NCBI GenBank assembly: GCA_965260935.1 | Contig: OZ253374.1 | Coordinates: forward strand, 1,922,001-1,986,000 | DNA length: 64,000 nucleotides | Reading direction: 5' to 3' | Source: JBBROS01 sp965260935 | GTDB lineage: Bacteria; Pseudomonadota; Alphaproteobacteria; Acetobacterales; Acetobacteraceae | Part shown: in pieces, positions 42,365 through 51,333 of the stretch | Layout of the letters: each line of letters begins with the position of its first letter | Position numbering within the stretch: position 1 is the first letter of the stretch | Position numbers and translations under genes: made by a program | Notes under the pieces: model-generated | What the model was told of the DNA's origin: nothing | What the model saw: the letters and a program-made list of their open reading frames with translations, nothing else | The model's database searches: none

Positions 42365-43930
42365 ATGGCATACGAGCCGCCCGAGCACCTGACCCAGCAT
42401 TGGCAAGTGGCGAAGCCGGAGGCGTCCGGACGCCGGGGCATGGTGGCGTCGCAATCGCGGGATGCGGCGCTGGCCGGGGTGGCGGCGCTGGACGAAGGGG
42501 GGAACGCGATCGATGCGGCGGTGGCGACGGCGCTGGCGCTGGCGGCGACCGAGCCTTGGAACAGCGGGCTGGGAGGGATCGGGTTCGCGCTGGTGCACCG
42601 GGCCGGCCAGGCGCGGGCGGAGGTGGTGGATTTCGGCCCGCGGGCGCCGGCGGGGCTGCGGGCGGACCAGTTCCGGCTGACGGGACGGACGGCGGGAGAC
42701 CTGTTCGGCTGGCCGGAGGTGGAGGGCGACGCCAACGTGCACGGGCCGTTGAGCTTCGCGATCCCGTCGGCGGTGGCGGGGTACGCGCACATGCACGGGC
42801 GGTTCGGCAAGCTGCCGTTAAGCGCGGTCATGGCGCCGGCGATCGCGCTGGCAAAAAGGGGGTTGGCGCAGGATTGGTTCACCACGCTGAAGGTGGCGAA
42901 CGCGGCCTCGATCCTGCGCCGGTACCCGGAAAGCGCGCGGATCTACCTGCCGGACGGGTTGCCGCCGACGCCGCCCTACCAGGGCCGTCCGGGCGCGTTC
43001 CGGCTGGGCAAGCTGGCGGACACGCTGGAGCAGTTGTCCCGGGCCGGCTTGCGGGACTTCTACGAAGGGGACGTGGCGCGCAGCATCGCCGGCGACGCGG
43101 CGGCGATGGGCGGCGTGCTGGGTTCGGAGGACCTGCTGCGGTGCGAGGCGGATATCCAGGACTGCCTGGATATCCCGTTCGCGCAGGGGACGCTGCAAGC
43201 GCCCGGCGGGCTGACGGCGGGGCCGACCTTGGCGCGGGCAGTGGAGATGCTGCCTTCCTTCCCGGCGGCGATCGGCGCGGACTGGTTCGCGGCCTTGGCG
43301 CGGGCGTTGCGGACGGCTTATGCGGAGCGGCTGGAAGGGCTGGGCGACGGGGAGCCGCGCTCAGCTGACAGTTGCACCACGCACCTGACGGTTTGCGACG
43401 AGGCGGGGACAATGGTGTCGATGACGACGACGCTGCTGTCCTCGATGGGGAGCCGGGTGGTGCTGCCCGGGTCCGGGGTGCTGATGAACAACGGGGTGAT
43501 GTGGTTCGACCCGCGCCCGGGCCGGGCGAACTCGGCAGGGCCGGGCAAGCGGCCTTTGACCAACATGCTGCCGGTGGTCTTGCGGGAGGGGGATGCGCCG
43601 GTGCTGGCCGGAGGCGCGTCCGGCGGGCGACGGATCTTGGCCTCGGTGCTGCAAATGGCGTCGTTCGTGGCCGGGTTCGGCATGGACTTGACCGCGGCCT
43701 CGCTGCATCCGCGGATCGACGTGAGCGACCCGGAGGTGGTTCATGCGGACCAGCGGCTGTCGGACGGGGTGCTGGAGGCGTTGCGGGCGCAGGGGCCTGT
43801 GGAGTTGATGGAGCACGGGGTGCTGCCGGTGAACTTCGCCTGCCCCAACCTGGTCATCAGCCGGGACGGCGTGCGCAGCGGGGTGACCGACGCGATGTCG
43901 CCCTGGTCGGCGGCGGTGGCGCAGTTTTGA
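42365..43930 (+). CDS. Gamma-glutamyltransferase family protein, no signal peptide
   Basis: 521 residues from ATG 42365. The Ntn-hydrolase precursor is evident: NAIDAAVATALALAATEPWN in the large-subunit part, and the autocleavage/nucleophile Thr in CTTHLTVCDEAGTMVS followed by LPGSGVLMNNGVMWFDP. Classical GGTs are exported, but this chain has no signal peptide, so it is probably cytoplasmic. It cleaves or transfers gamma-glutamyl groups, or hydrolyses related amides. G-ending codons dominate, as in its plus-strand neighbours. Confidence 0.88.
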   Translation: MAYEPPEHLTQHWQVAKPEASGRRGMVASQSRDAALAGVAALDEGGNAIDAAVATALALAATEPWNSGLGGIGFALVHRAGQARAEVVDFGPRAPAGLRADQFRLTGRTAGDLFGWPEVEGDANVHGPLSFAIPSAVAGYAHMHGRFGKLPLSAVMAPAIALAKRGLAQDWFTTLKVANAASILRRYPESARIYLPDGLPPTPPYQGRPGAFRLGKLADTLEQLSRAGLRDFYEGDVARSIAGDAAAMGGVLGSEDLLRCEADIQDCLDIPFAQGTLQAPGGLTAGPTLARAVEMLPSFPAAIGADWFAALARALRTAYAERLEGLGDGEPRSADSCTTHLTVCDEAGTMVSMTTTLLSSMGSRVVLPGSGVLMNNGVMWFDPRPGRANSAGPGKRPLTNMLPVVLREGDAPVLAGGASGGRRILASVLQMASFVAGFGMDLTAASLHPRIDVSDPEVVHADQRLSDGVLEALRAQGPVELMEHGVLPVNFACPNLVISRDGVRSGVTDAMSPWSAAVAQF

Positions 43931-44376
43931 GGCTGCGCGCGGTCGGGCGGTTGCGGACGCCGTTCCCGACGGTCGCGGATTGCCCGCGCAACGGGCGGCA
44001 GATCGACCCGGCGCCGGATTGCTTCGCGGAGGTGGCGGAAGCGTTCCGGGCCGGGCTTGCCGGGGTGGAAACGTTCTCGCACCTGCTGCTGCTGTATTGG
44101 CTGGGGCCGCAGGGCGACGCGTTGACGCTCAGGCCGCCGTTCGATGGCAGCGAGCGGGGGGTTTTCGCCACCAGGGCGCCCGTGCGGCCCAACCCGGTCG
44201 GGGTATCGGTCGTGTCGCTGCATGGGGTGGACGGGGGGCGGTTGCGGGTGCGCAACCTGGATTGCGTGGACGGGACGGCTCTGCTGGACATCAAGCCGTA
44301 CCTGCCGAGCACCGACGCGGAGGCCGATGCCTCGATGGGCTGGCTCGCGCCGTACCGGACCGGGGCGGCGGGCTGA
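43927..44376 (+). CDS. trmO: tRNA t6A37 methyltransferase TrmO-like protein
   Basis: 149 residues from TTG 43927, which overlaps the previous stop (TTGA); no ATG or GTG gives a full N-terminus. The YaeB/TrmO barrel shows GRLRTPFPTVADCPRNG at the start, GVFATRAPVRPNPVGVSVV in the middle (conserved RPNP) and LDIKPYLPSTD near the end. TrmO methylates N6-threonylcarbamoyladenosine at position 37 of tRNA(Thr) with SAM. This is the short form without the C-terminal extension of E. coli TrmO. Confidence 0.88.
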   Translation: MRLRAVGRLRTPFPTVADCPRNGRQIDPAPDCFAEVAEAFRAGLAGVETFSHLLLLYWLGPQGDALTLRPPFDGSERGVFATRAPVRPNPVGVSVVSLHGVDGGRLRVRNLDCVDGTALLDIKPYLPSTDAEADASMGWLAPYRTGAAG

Positions 44377-45767
44377 TGGACCCCGCGCTGCTCTCGGCCG
44401 AGGAGCTGCTTCGGCATTACCGGCGGGGGACGCTGACGCCGCTCGACGCCTTGCAGGCGGTGACGGAGCGGATCGCGCGGCGCAACCCGGCGGTGAACGC
44501 GTTCGCCGTGCTGGACCCGCGGGCGCTGGCGGCGGCGGGGGAGAGCGCGCGGCGGTGGGCGGCGGGGCGGCCGATGGGGGCGCTGGACGGCGTGCCGTGC
44601 ACCGTGAAGGACTTGGTGGACGTGGCCGGGCTGCCGACGCGGCGGGGCAGCCGGACGACGCCGGACAGGCCGGCGGAGCAGGATGCGCCGCTGGTGACGG
44701 GGTTGCGGGCGGCGGGGGCCGTGATCGTGGGCAAGACGACGACGACGGAGTTCGGCTGGAAAACGCCGGGCGATTGCCCGTTGCACGGCATCACGCGGAA
44801 CCCCTGGGATTTGGCGCGGACGCCCGGAGGGTCTTCGGCGGGGGCCGCCGCCGCCGCCGCGGCTGGGTTCGGGCCGTTGCACGTGGGGACGGACGCGGGC
44901 GGCAGCATCCGCATCCCGGCGGCCTGGTGCGGGGTGGTCGGGTTGAAGCCGACGTTCGGGCGGGTGCCGCAATGGCCGCTGGGCGCGTTCGCGGGCGTGG
45001 CCGTGGCGGGGCCGATCGCGCGGACGGTGCGGGACGCGGCGCTGATGCTGGGGGCGATGGCGCGGTTCGATTGGCGGGACCCGTATTGCCTGGCCGACGA
45101 GCCTCGGGATTGGCTGGCGGGAATCGAGAACGGGGTGGAGGGGATGCGGGTGGCGGTGCTGCGCAACCCGGGGTTCGACGCGCCGGTGGACCAGGAAGGG
45201 ATCGCCGCGGTGGAGCAGGCGGCGCAGGCGCTGGCGGACGCCGGGGCGGAGTTGGAGGAGGTTGATCCGGGGTTGCCGGACACGGGGGACTTGTTCGCGC
45301 TGTTATGGAGCATGGCGCTGCGGCTGGTGGTGCAGGACACGCCCGCGGAGAAACGGGGGTTGCTGGACCCGGCCTTGGTGGCCTTGGCTGCGCGGCCCGA
45401 GCCGTCCGGGACGGCGATGATGCGGGCGGCGGGGCAGCAGGTGTCGGCAGGCCACGCGATGGCCCGGCTGCACCAGCGGTTCGACCTGGCGCTTTGCCCG
45501 AGCGTGCCGGCGGGACCGCCTTTGGCGGAGGACGTGACGAATGATCCGGTGCAGGCGCTGCTGACGCAATGGGCGCCTTGGACGTTCGCGTTCAACCTGA
45601 CGCGGCAGCCGGCGATCAGCGTGCCGGTGGGGCTTGGGGCTGGGGGAATGCCCCGAAGCGTCCAGGTTGCCGCGGCGGTTTACCGCGATGACCTCGTCCT
45701 GCGGGCGGCGCGGGCGATTGAGCGGGGAGCGCCGCGAGTGGAGCGGTTTATCGGGGCGCAAACGTGA
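44376..45767 (+). CDS. Amidase-signature family protein
   Basis: 463 residues, ATG 44376 overlapping the trmO stop. Catalytic triad elements: Lys in CTVKDLVDVAGLPT, Ser in TPGGSSAGAAAA and Ser in GTDAGGSIRIPAAWCG, followed by GLKPTFGRVPQWP. It hydrolyses an amide of unknown identity in the cytoplasm. It is a second amidase-signature enzyme in this window, not closely like the AtzE type at 15644. The 3' end overlaps the convergent retropepsin gene by 20 bases. Confidence 0.9.
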   Translation: MDPALLSAEELLRHYRRGTLTPLDALQAVTERIARRNPAVNAFAVLDPRALAAAGESARRWAAGRPMGALDGVPCTVKDLVDVAGLPTRRGSRTTPDRPAEQDAPLVTGLRAAGAVIVGKTTTTEFGWKTPGDCPLHGITRNPWDLARTPGGSSAGAAAAAAAGFGPLHVGTDAGGSIRIPAAWCGVVGLKPTFGRVPQWPLGAFAGVAVAGPIARTVRDAALMLGAMARFDWRDPYCLADEPRDWLAGIENGVEGMRVAVLRNPGFDAPVDQEGIAAVEQAAQALADAGAELEEVDPGLPDTGDLFALLWSMALRLVVQDTPAEKRGLLDPALVALAARPEPSGTAMMRAAGQQVSAGHAMARLHQRFDLALCPSVPAGPPLAEDVTNDPVQALLTQWAPWTFAFNLTRQPAISVPVGLGAGGMPRSVQVAAAVYRDDLVLRAARAIERGAPRVERFIGAQT

Positions 45768-46611
45768 TCGTCCCGCGCTGATAGTCGATCCAAGTCCGCC
45801 GCCGCTCCAGCACGTCCAATCCCAGCAGCATGTCGCCATGGCCGATCTCAAGCGGCGTGACGCTGACGGGCGTTTGCCGGGCTGGCTCGTCCCCAAGCCC
45901 CAGCATTACCCGCGCGTGTTGGAGCGGCAGGCGCTCCCCGTCGATGCCCCGCGCCGTGTTGGCGGAAACCGGCGCCCTCACCCCGAGCCGCCGGGCCGCC
46001 TCCTGCCCCAGCAGCGTAGCCCGGCTGCCGGTATCCAGCAGCGCCGCGAGAGGCGTCCCATTGACCCGGACCGGCATGGTGGCCTCCCCGGCCGGCGTCA
46101 CGCGGAGCGAGACCGTCATGCCCCGAACCGGCGACGCGCACTCGGGCGGCCACAAGCCGATGCGGCCGGCAGGAACGTTCAGGTCAAGGTTGAACCGCGC
46201 CAATACGGAAACGCCGACCAGCCCGGCGAACGGCGGGTCGGCCGATAGTTTCACGGGAAACATCGCCACTGGCGCGAGCTGGTCCGGCATCGCCGCGTTT
46301 CCCAGCCGCAAGCCCGGCGTCAGCACGACGGGGCTTTCCTGGCTGCCGCCCGTCCCGTAAATCCGGGTCATACCCTGAACGGGAAGCTGCAAGGCTTGGG
46401 CGATAGCCGGGGTGAGCAGCATCCCCTGCGCCCCCGTATCCAGGAGCAGGCTCACCGCCCGCCCGGCGACGCTGCCGCGAACCATGGGAAAGCCCTCGAC
46501 CCAATGAAGCGGCAGCTCGGCGATCGGGCCGCCGCAAGCAAGGGCAGGGGTGGGCAGGAACGGCAGCGCGAGGCAGGCGCGGCGAGAGAGCGCCGGCCCC
46601 GGCGCGGTCAA
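45748..46611 (-). CDS. Exported two-lobed retropepsin-like aspartic protease
   Basis: 287 residues, TTG 46611 overlapping the acyl-CoA dehydrogenase stop. A Tat-like N-terminus (LSRRACLALPFL) leads to two retropepsin halves: the first has SLLLDTGAQGMLLT at about residue 55, the second AALLDTGSRATLLG at about residue 190, with GHGDMLLGLDVLERR closing the second lobe. Viral retropepsins are homodimers with one DTG each; here one chain carries both, so it may fold as a complete pseudodimer in the periplasm. Targets unknown. Confidence 0.8.
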   Translation of the reverse strand: MTAPGPALSRRACLALPFLPTPALACGGPIAELPLHWVEGFPMVRGSVAGRAVSLLLDTGAQGMLLTPAIAQALQLPVQGMTRIYGTGGSQESPVVLTPGLRLGNAAMPDQLAPVAMFPVKLSADPPFAGLVGVSVLARFNLDLNVPAGRIGLWPPECASPVRGMTVSLRVTPAGEATMPVRVNGTPLAALLDTGSRATLLGQEAARRLGVRAPVSANTARGIDGERLPLQHARVMLGLGDEPARQTPVSVTPLEIGHGDMLLGLDVLERRRTWIDYQRGTITFAPR

Positions 46612-47738
46612 AGCAGGCGGCTGAGGATGACCTTCTGCACGTCCGAGGTGCCCTCGTAGATCTGGCAGACGCGGACGTCGCGGTAGATGCGCTCAACCGG
46701 GTAGTCGGCCAGGTAGCCGTAGCCGCCCAGGGTCTGTATGGCGGCGGAGCAGATGCGCTCGGCGGCCTCGCTGGCGAACAGCTTGGCCATCGCCGCCGCT
46801 TCCAGGGCGGGTTTGCCGGCGTCCTTCAGGCGGGCGGCCTTCAGCGTCAATTCGCGGGCGGCGGCGAGTTGCGTCTTGGCGTCGACCAGGCGGAAGGCGA
46901 CGGCCTGGTGGTCCAGGATCGGTTTGCCGAACTGCTTGCGCTCGCGGGCGTAGGCGACGGCGTAGTCGAGCGCCGCCCGCGCCATGCCGACGCTCTGGGC
47001 GGCGATGCCGATGCGCCCGCTTTCCAGCGTGCTCAAGGCGATGCGCAGGCCCTGGCCTTCCTCGCCGATCCGCTGGTCTTCGCTGACCTGCATGTCGTCG
47101 AAGTTGAGGGCGCAACTATCGGAGGCCTTCTGGCCGAGCTTATGCTCGACGCGGGCGACCTTGAAGCCGGGGGTGTCGTTGCCGACGATGAAGGCGCTGA
47201 TGCCCTTCTTGCCGGCGGAGGGGTCCGTGACCGCGAACAGGATCGTCGTGTGGCCGATGCTGGCGTTGGAAATGAACTGCTTGGAGCCGTTGATGATGTA
47301 GCCGCCGTCGTTGCGAACGGCCTTGGTGCGGATGCCGGAGGCGTCGGAGCCGGCGTGGCTCTCGGTCAGTCCAAAGCTGGAGACCGCCTGTCCGCTCGCC
47401 ATCGGGCGGAGCCAACGCTCCTTTTGCTCGGCGGTACCAAACTTCTCCAGGATCTCGCAGGTGGGGGCGTTGTGTACGCTGACCAAGGTCGAAACCGAGC
47501 CGTCGCCGGCGGCCAGCTCCTCAATGACCTGGGCGTAGGTCTCGTAGGGGATCTCGCTGCCGCCCCAGTCGCTGCTGTTGGTGGCGCCCAGAAAGCCCAT
47601 CTCGCCCAACTCGCGGATGATCTCGGGCTCGATGCGCCCGGCCTGCTCGCGGGCGGCAGCGCCCGGGGCCAGACGCTCCTGCGCGAAGCGGCGCGCCGTG
47701 TCGATGATGAGATCGTTCGGATCGGTCGTGTCGAGCAT
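46608..47738 (-). CDS. Acyl-CoA dehydrogenase
   Basis: 376 residues from ATG 47738. FAD-binding and substrate motifs are visible: SFGLTESHAGSDASGIRTKA, GSKQFISNASIGH and the C-terminal QTLGGYGYLADYPVERIYRD with the catalytic base Glu in IYEGTSDVQ. It introduces a trans-2 double bond into a short or branched acyl-CoA and passes electrons to ETF. It lies 34 bases after the ferredoxin oxidoreductase gene on the same strand, so it probably acts on the acyl-CoA made by that enzyme. Confidence 0.95.
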   Translation of the reverse strand: MLDTTDPNDLIIDTARRFAQERLAPGAAAREQAGRIEPEIIRELGEMGFLGATNSSDWGGSEIPYETYAQVIEELAAGDGSVSTLVSVHNAPTCEILEKFGTAEQKERWLRPMASGQAVSSFGLTESHAGSDASGIRTKAVRNDGGYIINGSKQFISNASIGHTTILFAVTDPSAGKKGISAFIVGNDTPGFKVARVEHKLGQKASDSCALNFDDMQVSEDQRIGEEGQGLRIALSTLESGRIGIAAQSVGMARAALDYAVAYARERKQFGKPILDHQAVAFRLVDAKTQLAAARELTLKAARLKDAGKPALEAAAMAKLFASEAAERICSAAIQTLGGYGYLADYPVERIYRDVRVCQIYEGTSDVQKVILSRLL

Positions 47739-47772
47739 GGCGGCCTCCCTATTCGTTCAAGCGAATATAAGG

Positions 47773-50700
47773 TTACTCGGCAGCCCGTGCCAGCGGCGGC
47801 GCGTCGATCCGGTGCAGCAGGGCGGCGCGTTGCGGGGCCGCATCGGCCAGGCTCGCGGCCTTGAGCGGGCCGAAGCCGCGCACCGCCATGGGCAGCGAGG
47901 CGAGGCCGATGGCCGCCTCGACCGTGTCCGGGCGGAGCCGGGGCAGGATGCCGAGGATGTCCCGCTCATACTGGCGGGCGAAGGCACGCTCCTGGCGGCG
48001 GTCGCGCTGCCAGCCGAACGGGTCGAAGGGCGTGCCGCGCAAGCCCTTGCCGTGGCGCAGCAGGCGGAATAGCGGCAAGGCAAGGCGGCCCGAAACGGCG
48101 ACCTTGCGCGGCCTGCCAGTGGCCTTGTCGGTGCGGGTCAGCAACGGCGGGGCGAGATGGAAGGTGGGGTTCTCGCCATAGGCCGCCTCGGCGTGCAGCC
48201 GGGCGACCTCGTATTCGTCCTTATAAGCGAACGCCCGGAACGCGCCCTCGGCCACGGCGCGGGCGAGCGGGCCTGGCGCGCCGTTCAGGTTCGTTTCCCG
48301 GGCAGCCGCCGCGTCCACCAATCGGCGATACCGCTGGGCCAGACGGGCGCCCTGGTAACGCACCAGTTCGGCCGAGCGGCGTTCGATCAGGCTGGCCAGG
48401 TCGTCGGCGTGCTGCTCCTGCTCGCCGAGGATTTGGTCGATGAGGCTGGGCGTATCGGCGAGCAGGCGGCCCCATAGAAACGCGCGCTCGTTCAGGGCGA
48501 CGGCTGTCCCGTTCAGCTCGATCGATCGCAGCAGGGCGGCGCGCCCGACCGGCACCAGGCCGAGCTGCCAGGCCATGCCGAGCATCAGCGTGTTGACCGC
48601 CTGCGCCGTGCCGAACAGCCGCTCGGCGACCAGGCTGCCACGGAGGTAGCGCGAGCGGGCCTTGTCCGTCCGCCGCTCGATGGCCCGGCGGTGCAGCCCG
48701 GCGTCGATCTTGAGATCCCGTTGCTGCAGGAAGCCTGCGCCGCCTTGCAGGTCGAGGTTGCCAACGACGGCGGCATCCTCGCGGCAACGCCCCAGCACGT
48801 CCGCGCCGGCGCTCACGGCCAGATCGGCGCCGAGCAGCAGGTTGGCCTCGCGGTTCGGGATACGGACGACGTCGAGCGCGCCGCCCTCTCCGATCTGCAC
48901 GTGGGAAACGACGGCGCCGTTCTTCTGCGCCAGACCGGTGAAGTCGAGCGTGCTCACGGCCCGGCCTTCCAGGTGCGCCGCCATCGCCACGACCGCGCCG
49001 CAGGTGACGATGCCGCCGCCACCGATGCCGGCGAACAGGCCGCGCCAGGGGGCGGCGAGAGTCGGCAAGGCCGCTTCGGCCAGGTCTGCCGCAAGTCCGG
49101 CTTCCTTCGCGGCCCAGCGGCTGGCGTGGTCCTCGACGGGCGCCGCGCCCGTGGTGGTGACGAAGCTGGGGCAGAAGCCCTTGAGGCATGAGAGGTCGGT
49201 GTTGCAGCTCGTCGGGCTGATGCGGCGCTTGCGGCCGTACTCGGTCTCGGCCGGCTCGATGGCGATGCAGTTGGATTGCGCGGTGCAGTCGCCGCAGTTC
49301 TCGCACACGCGGGCGTTGATGCTGACGTGGGTGTCGGCCGGGGCCATCTTGCCGCGCTTGCGGCGGCGGCGCTTCTCGGTGGCGCACACCTGGTCGTAGA
49401 TGATGGCGCTCACGCCCTCGAACTCGCGCATCCGGCGCTGCACGGCGTCAAGGTCCCCGCGTCCGTGCCGCAGCGTGCCGGGCGGCAGATCGGAGGGGGA
49501 GGGGAGGCGGGCCGGGTCGTCGGCGACGACGGCGAGCAGGCCGACGCCCTCGGCATGGAGCTGGCGGGCGATGCCCAGCACCGTGGGGGCGCCCTCGGCG
49601 GGCTGGCCACCGGTCATGGCAACCGCGTCGTTGTAGAGCAGCTTGTAGGTGATGCGCGACTTGGCGGCGATTGCCTGGCGGATGGCGAGCAGGCCGGAGT
49701 GCTGGTAGGTGCCGTCGCCCATGTTGGCGAACATGTGCGGCATGTCGGTGAAGTGCTCGAGGCCGACCCAGGGCGCGCCCTCGCCGCCCATCTGGCTGAA
49801 GGTGCGGGTGAAGTCGCTGGTGCTGACGGCGATGGTGTGGCAGCCGATGCCGGCCATGGCGTGACTGCCCTCGGGCAGCGCCGTGCTGGTGTTGTGCGGG
49901 CAGCCGGCGCAGAACATGGGCGCGCGGGCGAGGATGCCGGGCTCGGTGTGGGCGCTTGGCAGGGTGATCGAGGGCGCCTCGATGCCGAGGCCGGGCAGGA
50001 TGCGGGCGAGGGCCTGGATCAGCAGTTCCGGCGACAACTCCATGACCTGCGGCAGCAGTTCCGCGCCTGCCGCGTCGCGCTTGCCGAGGATGGCGGGCCT
50101 GGCGCCGGCTGGCATGTCGTAGAGCGCGTCGCGGAGCTGCATCTCGACCAGCGAGCGCTTTTCCTCGGCGACCAGCAGCGTTGTCTTGCCGCGGGCGAAC
50201 TCGCGGGCGCCGTCCGTTTCGAGCGGCCAGGCCATGCCGACCTTGTAGACGGCGATGGCCGGGTGGTCGGCGAGGCCGAGGCGGCGCAGCGCGTGCATGG
50301 CGTCGTGGTGCGCCTTGCCGACCGTGACGATGCCGAGCGTGGCCCGGGCCGTGCCGGCGGTCTGGCGGTCGAGCCGGTTGGCGCGGACCCAGGCTCGCAT
50401 GGCGGGAAACCGGTCCTGCAGCAGCCGGCGTTCCAGTTCCTGCCGCTGGGCGGGCCACGGCAGGGCCAGGTCGAGATTCAGGCCGTGGGGGGGCAGGACG
50501 AGATCGGGGGTCGCGAACGAGCGGGCGGAGGGGATGACAGCCAGGCCATGCTGCTCGGCGGTCTCGGCGATGGTCTTGAGGCCGACCCAAAGGCCGCTGA
50601 AGCGGGACAGGGCGATGCCGGCGAGGCCGAAGTCGAGGATGTCCTGCACGTCGGCGGGGACCAGCACCGGGATGTTGACGGATTGGAAGATGCCGTCCGT

Positions 50701-51195
50701 CGTGTGCGGGAACACGGAGCTGTGGGCGGCGTGGTCGTCGCCGCTGACCGCCAGCACGCCGCCGTGCCGGGCCGTGCCGATGGTGTTGGCGCAGCGCAGC
50801 GCGTCGCCGCTGCGGTCGAGGCCCGGTCCCTTGCCGTACCACATGCCGAACACGCCGTCGACGCGCTTGCCGGGGAAGGTGTCGATCTGCTGGCTGCCCC
50901 AGACCATCGTCGCCGCCAGGTCCTCGTTGAGGCCCGGCTGGAACCGGACCCCGGCCGCCGTCAGCAGCGCTTCCCGCCGCCACAGTTCCTGATCGACGCC
51001 GCCGAGCGGCGAGCCGCGATAGCCGGAGACGAGGCCGCCCGTGTTGAGCCCGGCCGCGCGGTCGAGCCGGGATTGCTCAAGCAAGACCCGCACGAGCGCC
51101 TGCACGCCGGACAGCAGGACAGGCTGGTCGAACTCGGCGTAGCGGCTTTCGAGCGTCAGGCGGTCGGCGAGCGGCGGTGCGATACCCACGTCCAT
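47773..51195 (-). CDS. Indolepyruvate ferredoxin oxidoreductase family protein (fused subunits)
   Basis: 1140 residues from ATG 51195. The N-terminal half is the alpha part (GLVSGYRGSPLGGVDQEL, GMWYGKGPGLDRSGDALR, GCPHNTSTALPEG, TPP region GGEGAPWVG), then the iron-sulfur motif CENCGDCTAQSNC, and the last 450 residues are the gamma/beta part. The fused form is common in proteobacteria. It decarboxylates a 2-oxoacid to acyl-CoA, reducing ferredoxin. Aryl or branched-chain 2-oxoacids are the likely substrates, given the downstream acyl-CoA dehydrogenase and the divergent Lrp-type regulator. Confidence 0.93.
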   Translation of the reverse strand: MDVGIAPPLADRLTLESRYAEFDQPVLLSGVQALVRVLLEQSRLDRAAGLNTGGLVSGYRGSPLGGVDQELWRREALLTAAGVRFQPGLNEDLAATMVWGSQQIDTFPGKRVDGVFGMWYGKGPGLDRSGDALRCANTIGTARHGGVLAVSGDDHAAHSSVFPHTTDGIFQSVNIPVLVPADVQDILDFGLAGIALSRFSGLWVGLKTIAETAEQHGLAVIPSARSFATPDLVLPPHGLNLDLALPWPAQRQELERRLLQDRFPAMRAWVRANRLDRQTAGTARATLGIVTVGKAHHDAMHALRRLGLADHPAIAVYKVGMAWPLETDGAREFARGKTTLLVAEEKRSLVEMQLRDALYDMPAGARPAILGKRDAAGAELLPQVMELSPELLIQALARILPGLGIEAPSITLPSAHTEPGILARAPMFCAGCPHNTSTALPEGSHAMAGIGCHTIAVSTSDFTRTFSQMGGEGAPWVGLEHFTDMPHMFANMGDGTYQHSGLLAIRQAIAAKSRITYKLLYNDAVAMTGGQPAEGAPTVLGIARQLHAEGVGLLAVVADDPARLPSPSDLPPGTLRHGRGDLDAVQRRMREFEGVSAIIYDQVCATEKRRRRKRGKMAPADTHVSINARVCENCGDCTAQSNCIAIEPAETEYGRKRRISPTSCNTDLSCLKGFCPSFVTTTGAAPVEDHASRWAAKEAGLAADLAEAALPTLAAPWRGLFAGIGGGGIVTCGAVVAMAAHLEGRAVSTLDFTGLAQKNGAVVSHVQIGEGGALDVVRIPNREANLLLGADLAVSAGADVLGRCREDAAVVGNLDLQGGAGFLQQRDLKIDAGLHRRAIERRTDKARSRYLRGSLVAERLFGTAQAVNTLMLGMAWQLGLVPVGRAALLRSIELNGTAVALNERAFLWGRLLADTPSLIDQILGEQEQHADDLASLIERRSAELVRYQGARLAQRYRRLVDAAAARETNLNGAPGPLARAVAEGAFRAFAYKDEYEVARLHAEAAYGENPTFHLAPPLLTRTDKATGRPRKVAVSGRLALPLFRLLRHGKGLRGTPFDPFGWQRDRRQERAFARQYERDILGILPRLRPDTVEAAIGLASLPMAVRGFGPLKAASLADAAPQRAALLHRIDAPPLARAAE

Positions 51196-51277
51196 GGCAG
51201 CGGCTCCTTCGGGTCAGGGAGCGTAGCGCAAGCGGGCCTGGCGAGTGTTACCATAGTTGCGCTAGGCTCGGGGCGGA

Positions 51278-51296
51278 ATTGGCACGGTTTGCCAAT
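51278..51296. promoter_or_regulatory. Candidate operator dyad between the ferredoxin oxidoreductase and Lrp genes
   Basis: ATTGGCA at 51278-51284 and its exact complement at 51290-51296 are separated by five bases. The dyad lies in the 138 bases between two divergent starts, 82 bases from the oxidoreductase start and 37 from the regulator start. Lrp/AsnC regulators often control themselves and a divergent catabolic gene through sites of this kind, so this is a reasonable operator candidate. Confidence 0.45.
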
Positions 51297-51333
51297 GATG
51301 CATTGCAGCATGGGAGGTTTGAGCGTCTGCGTC

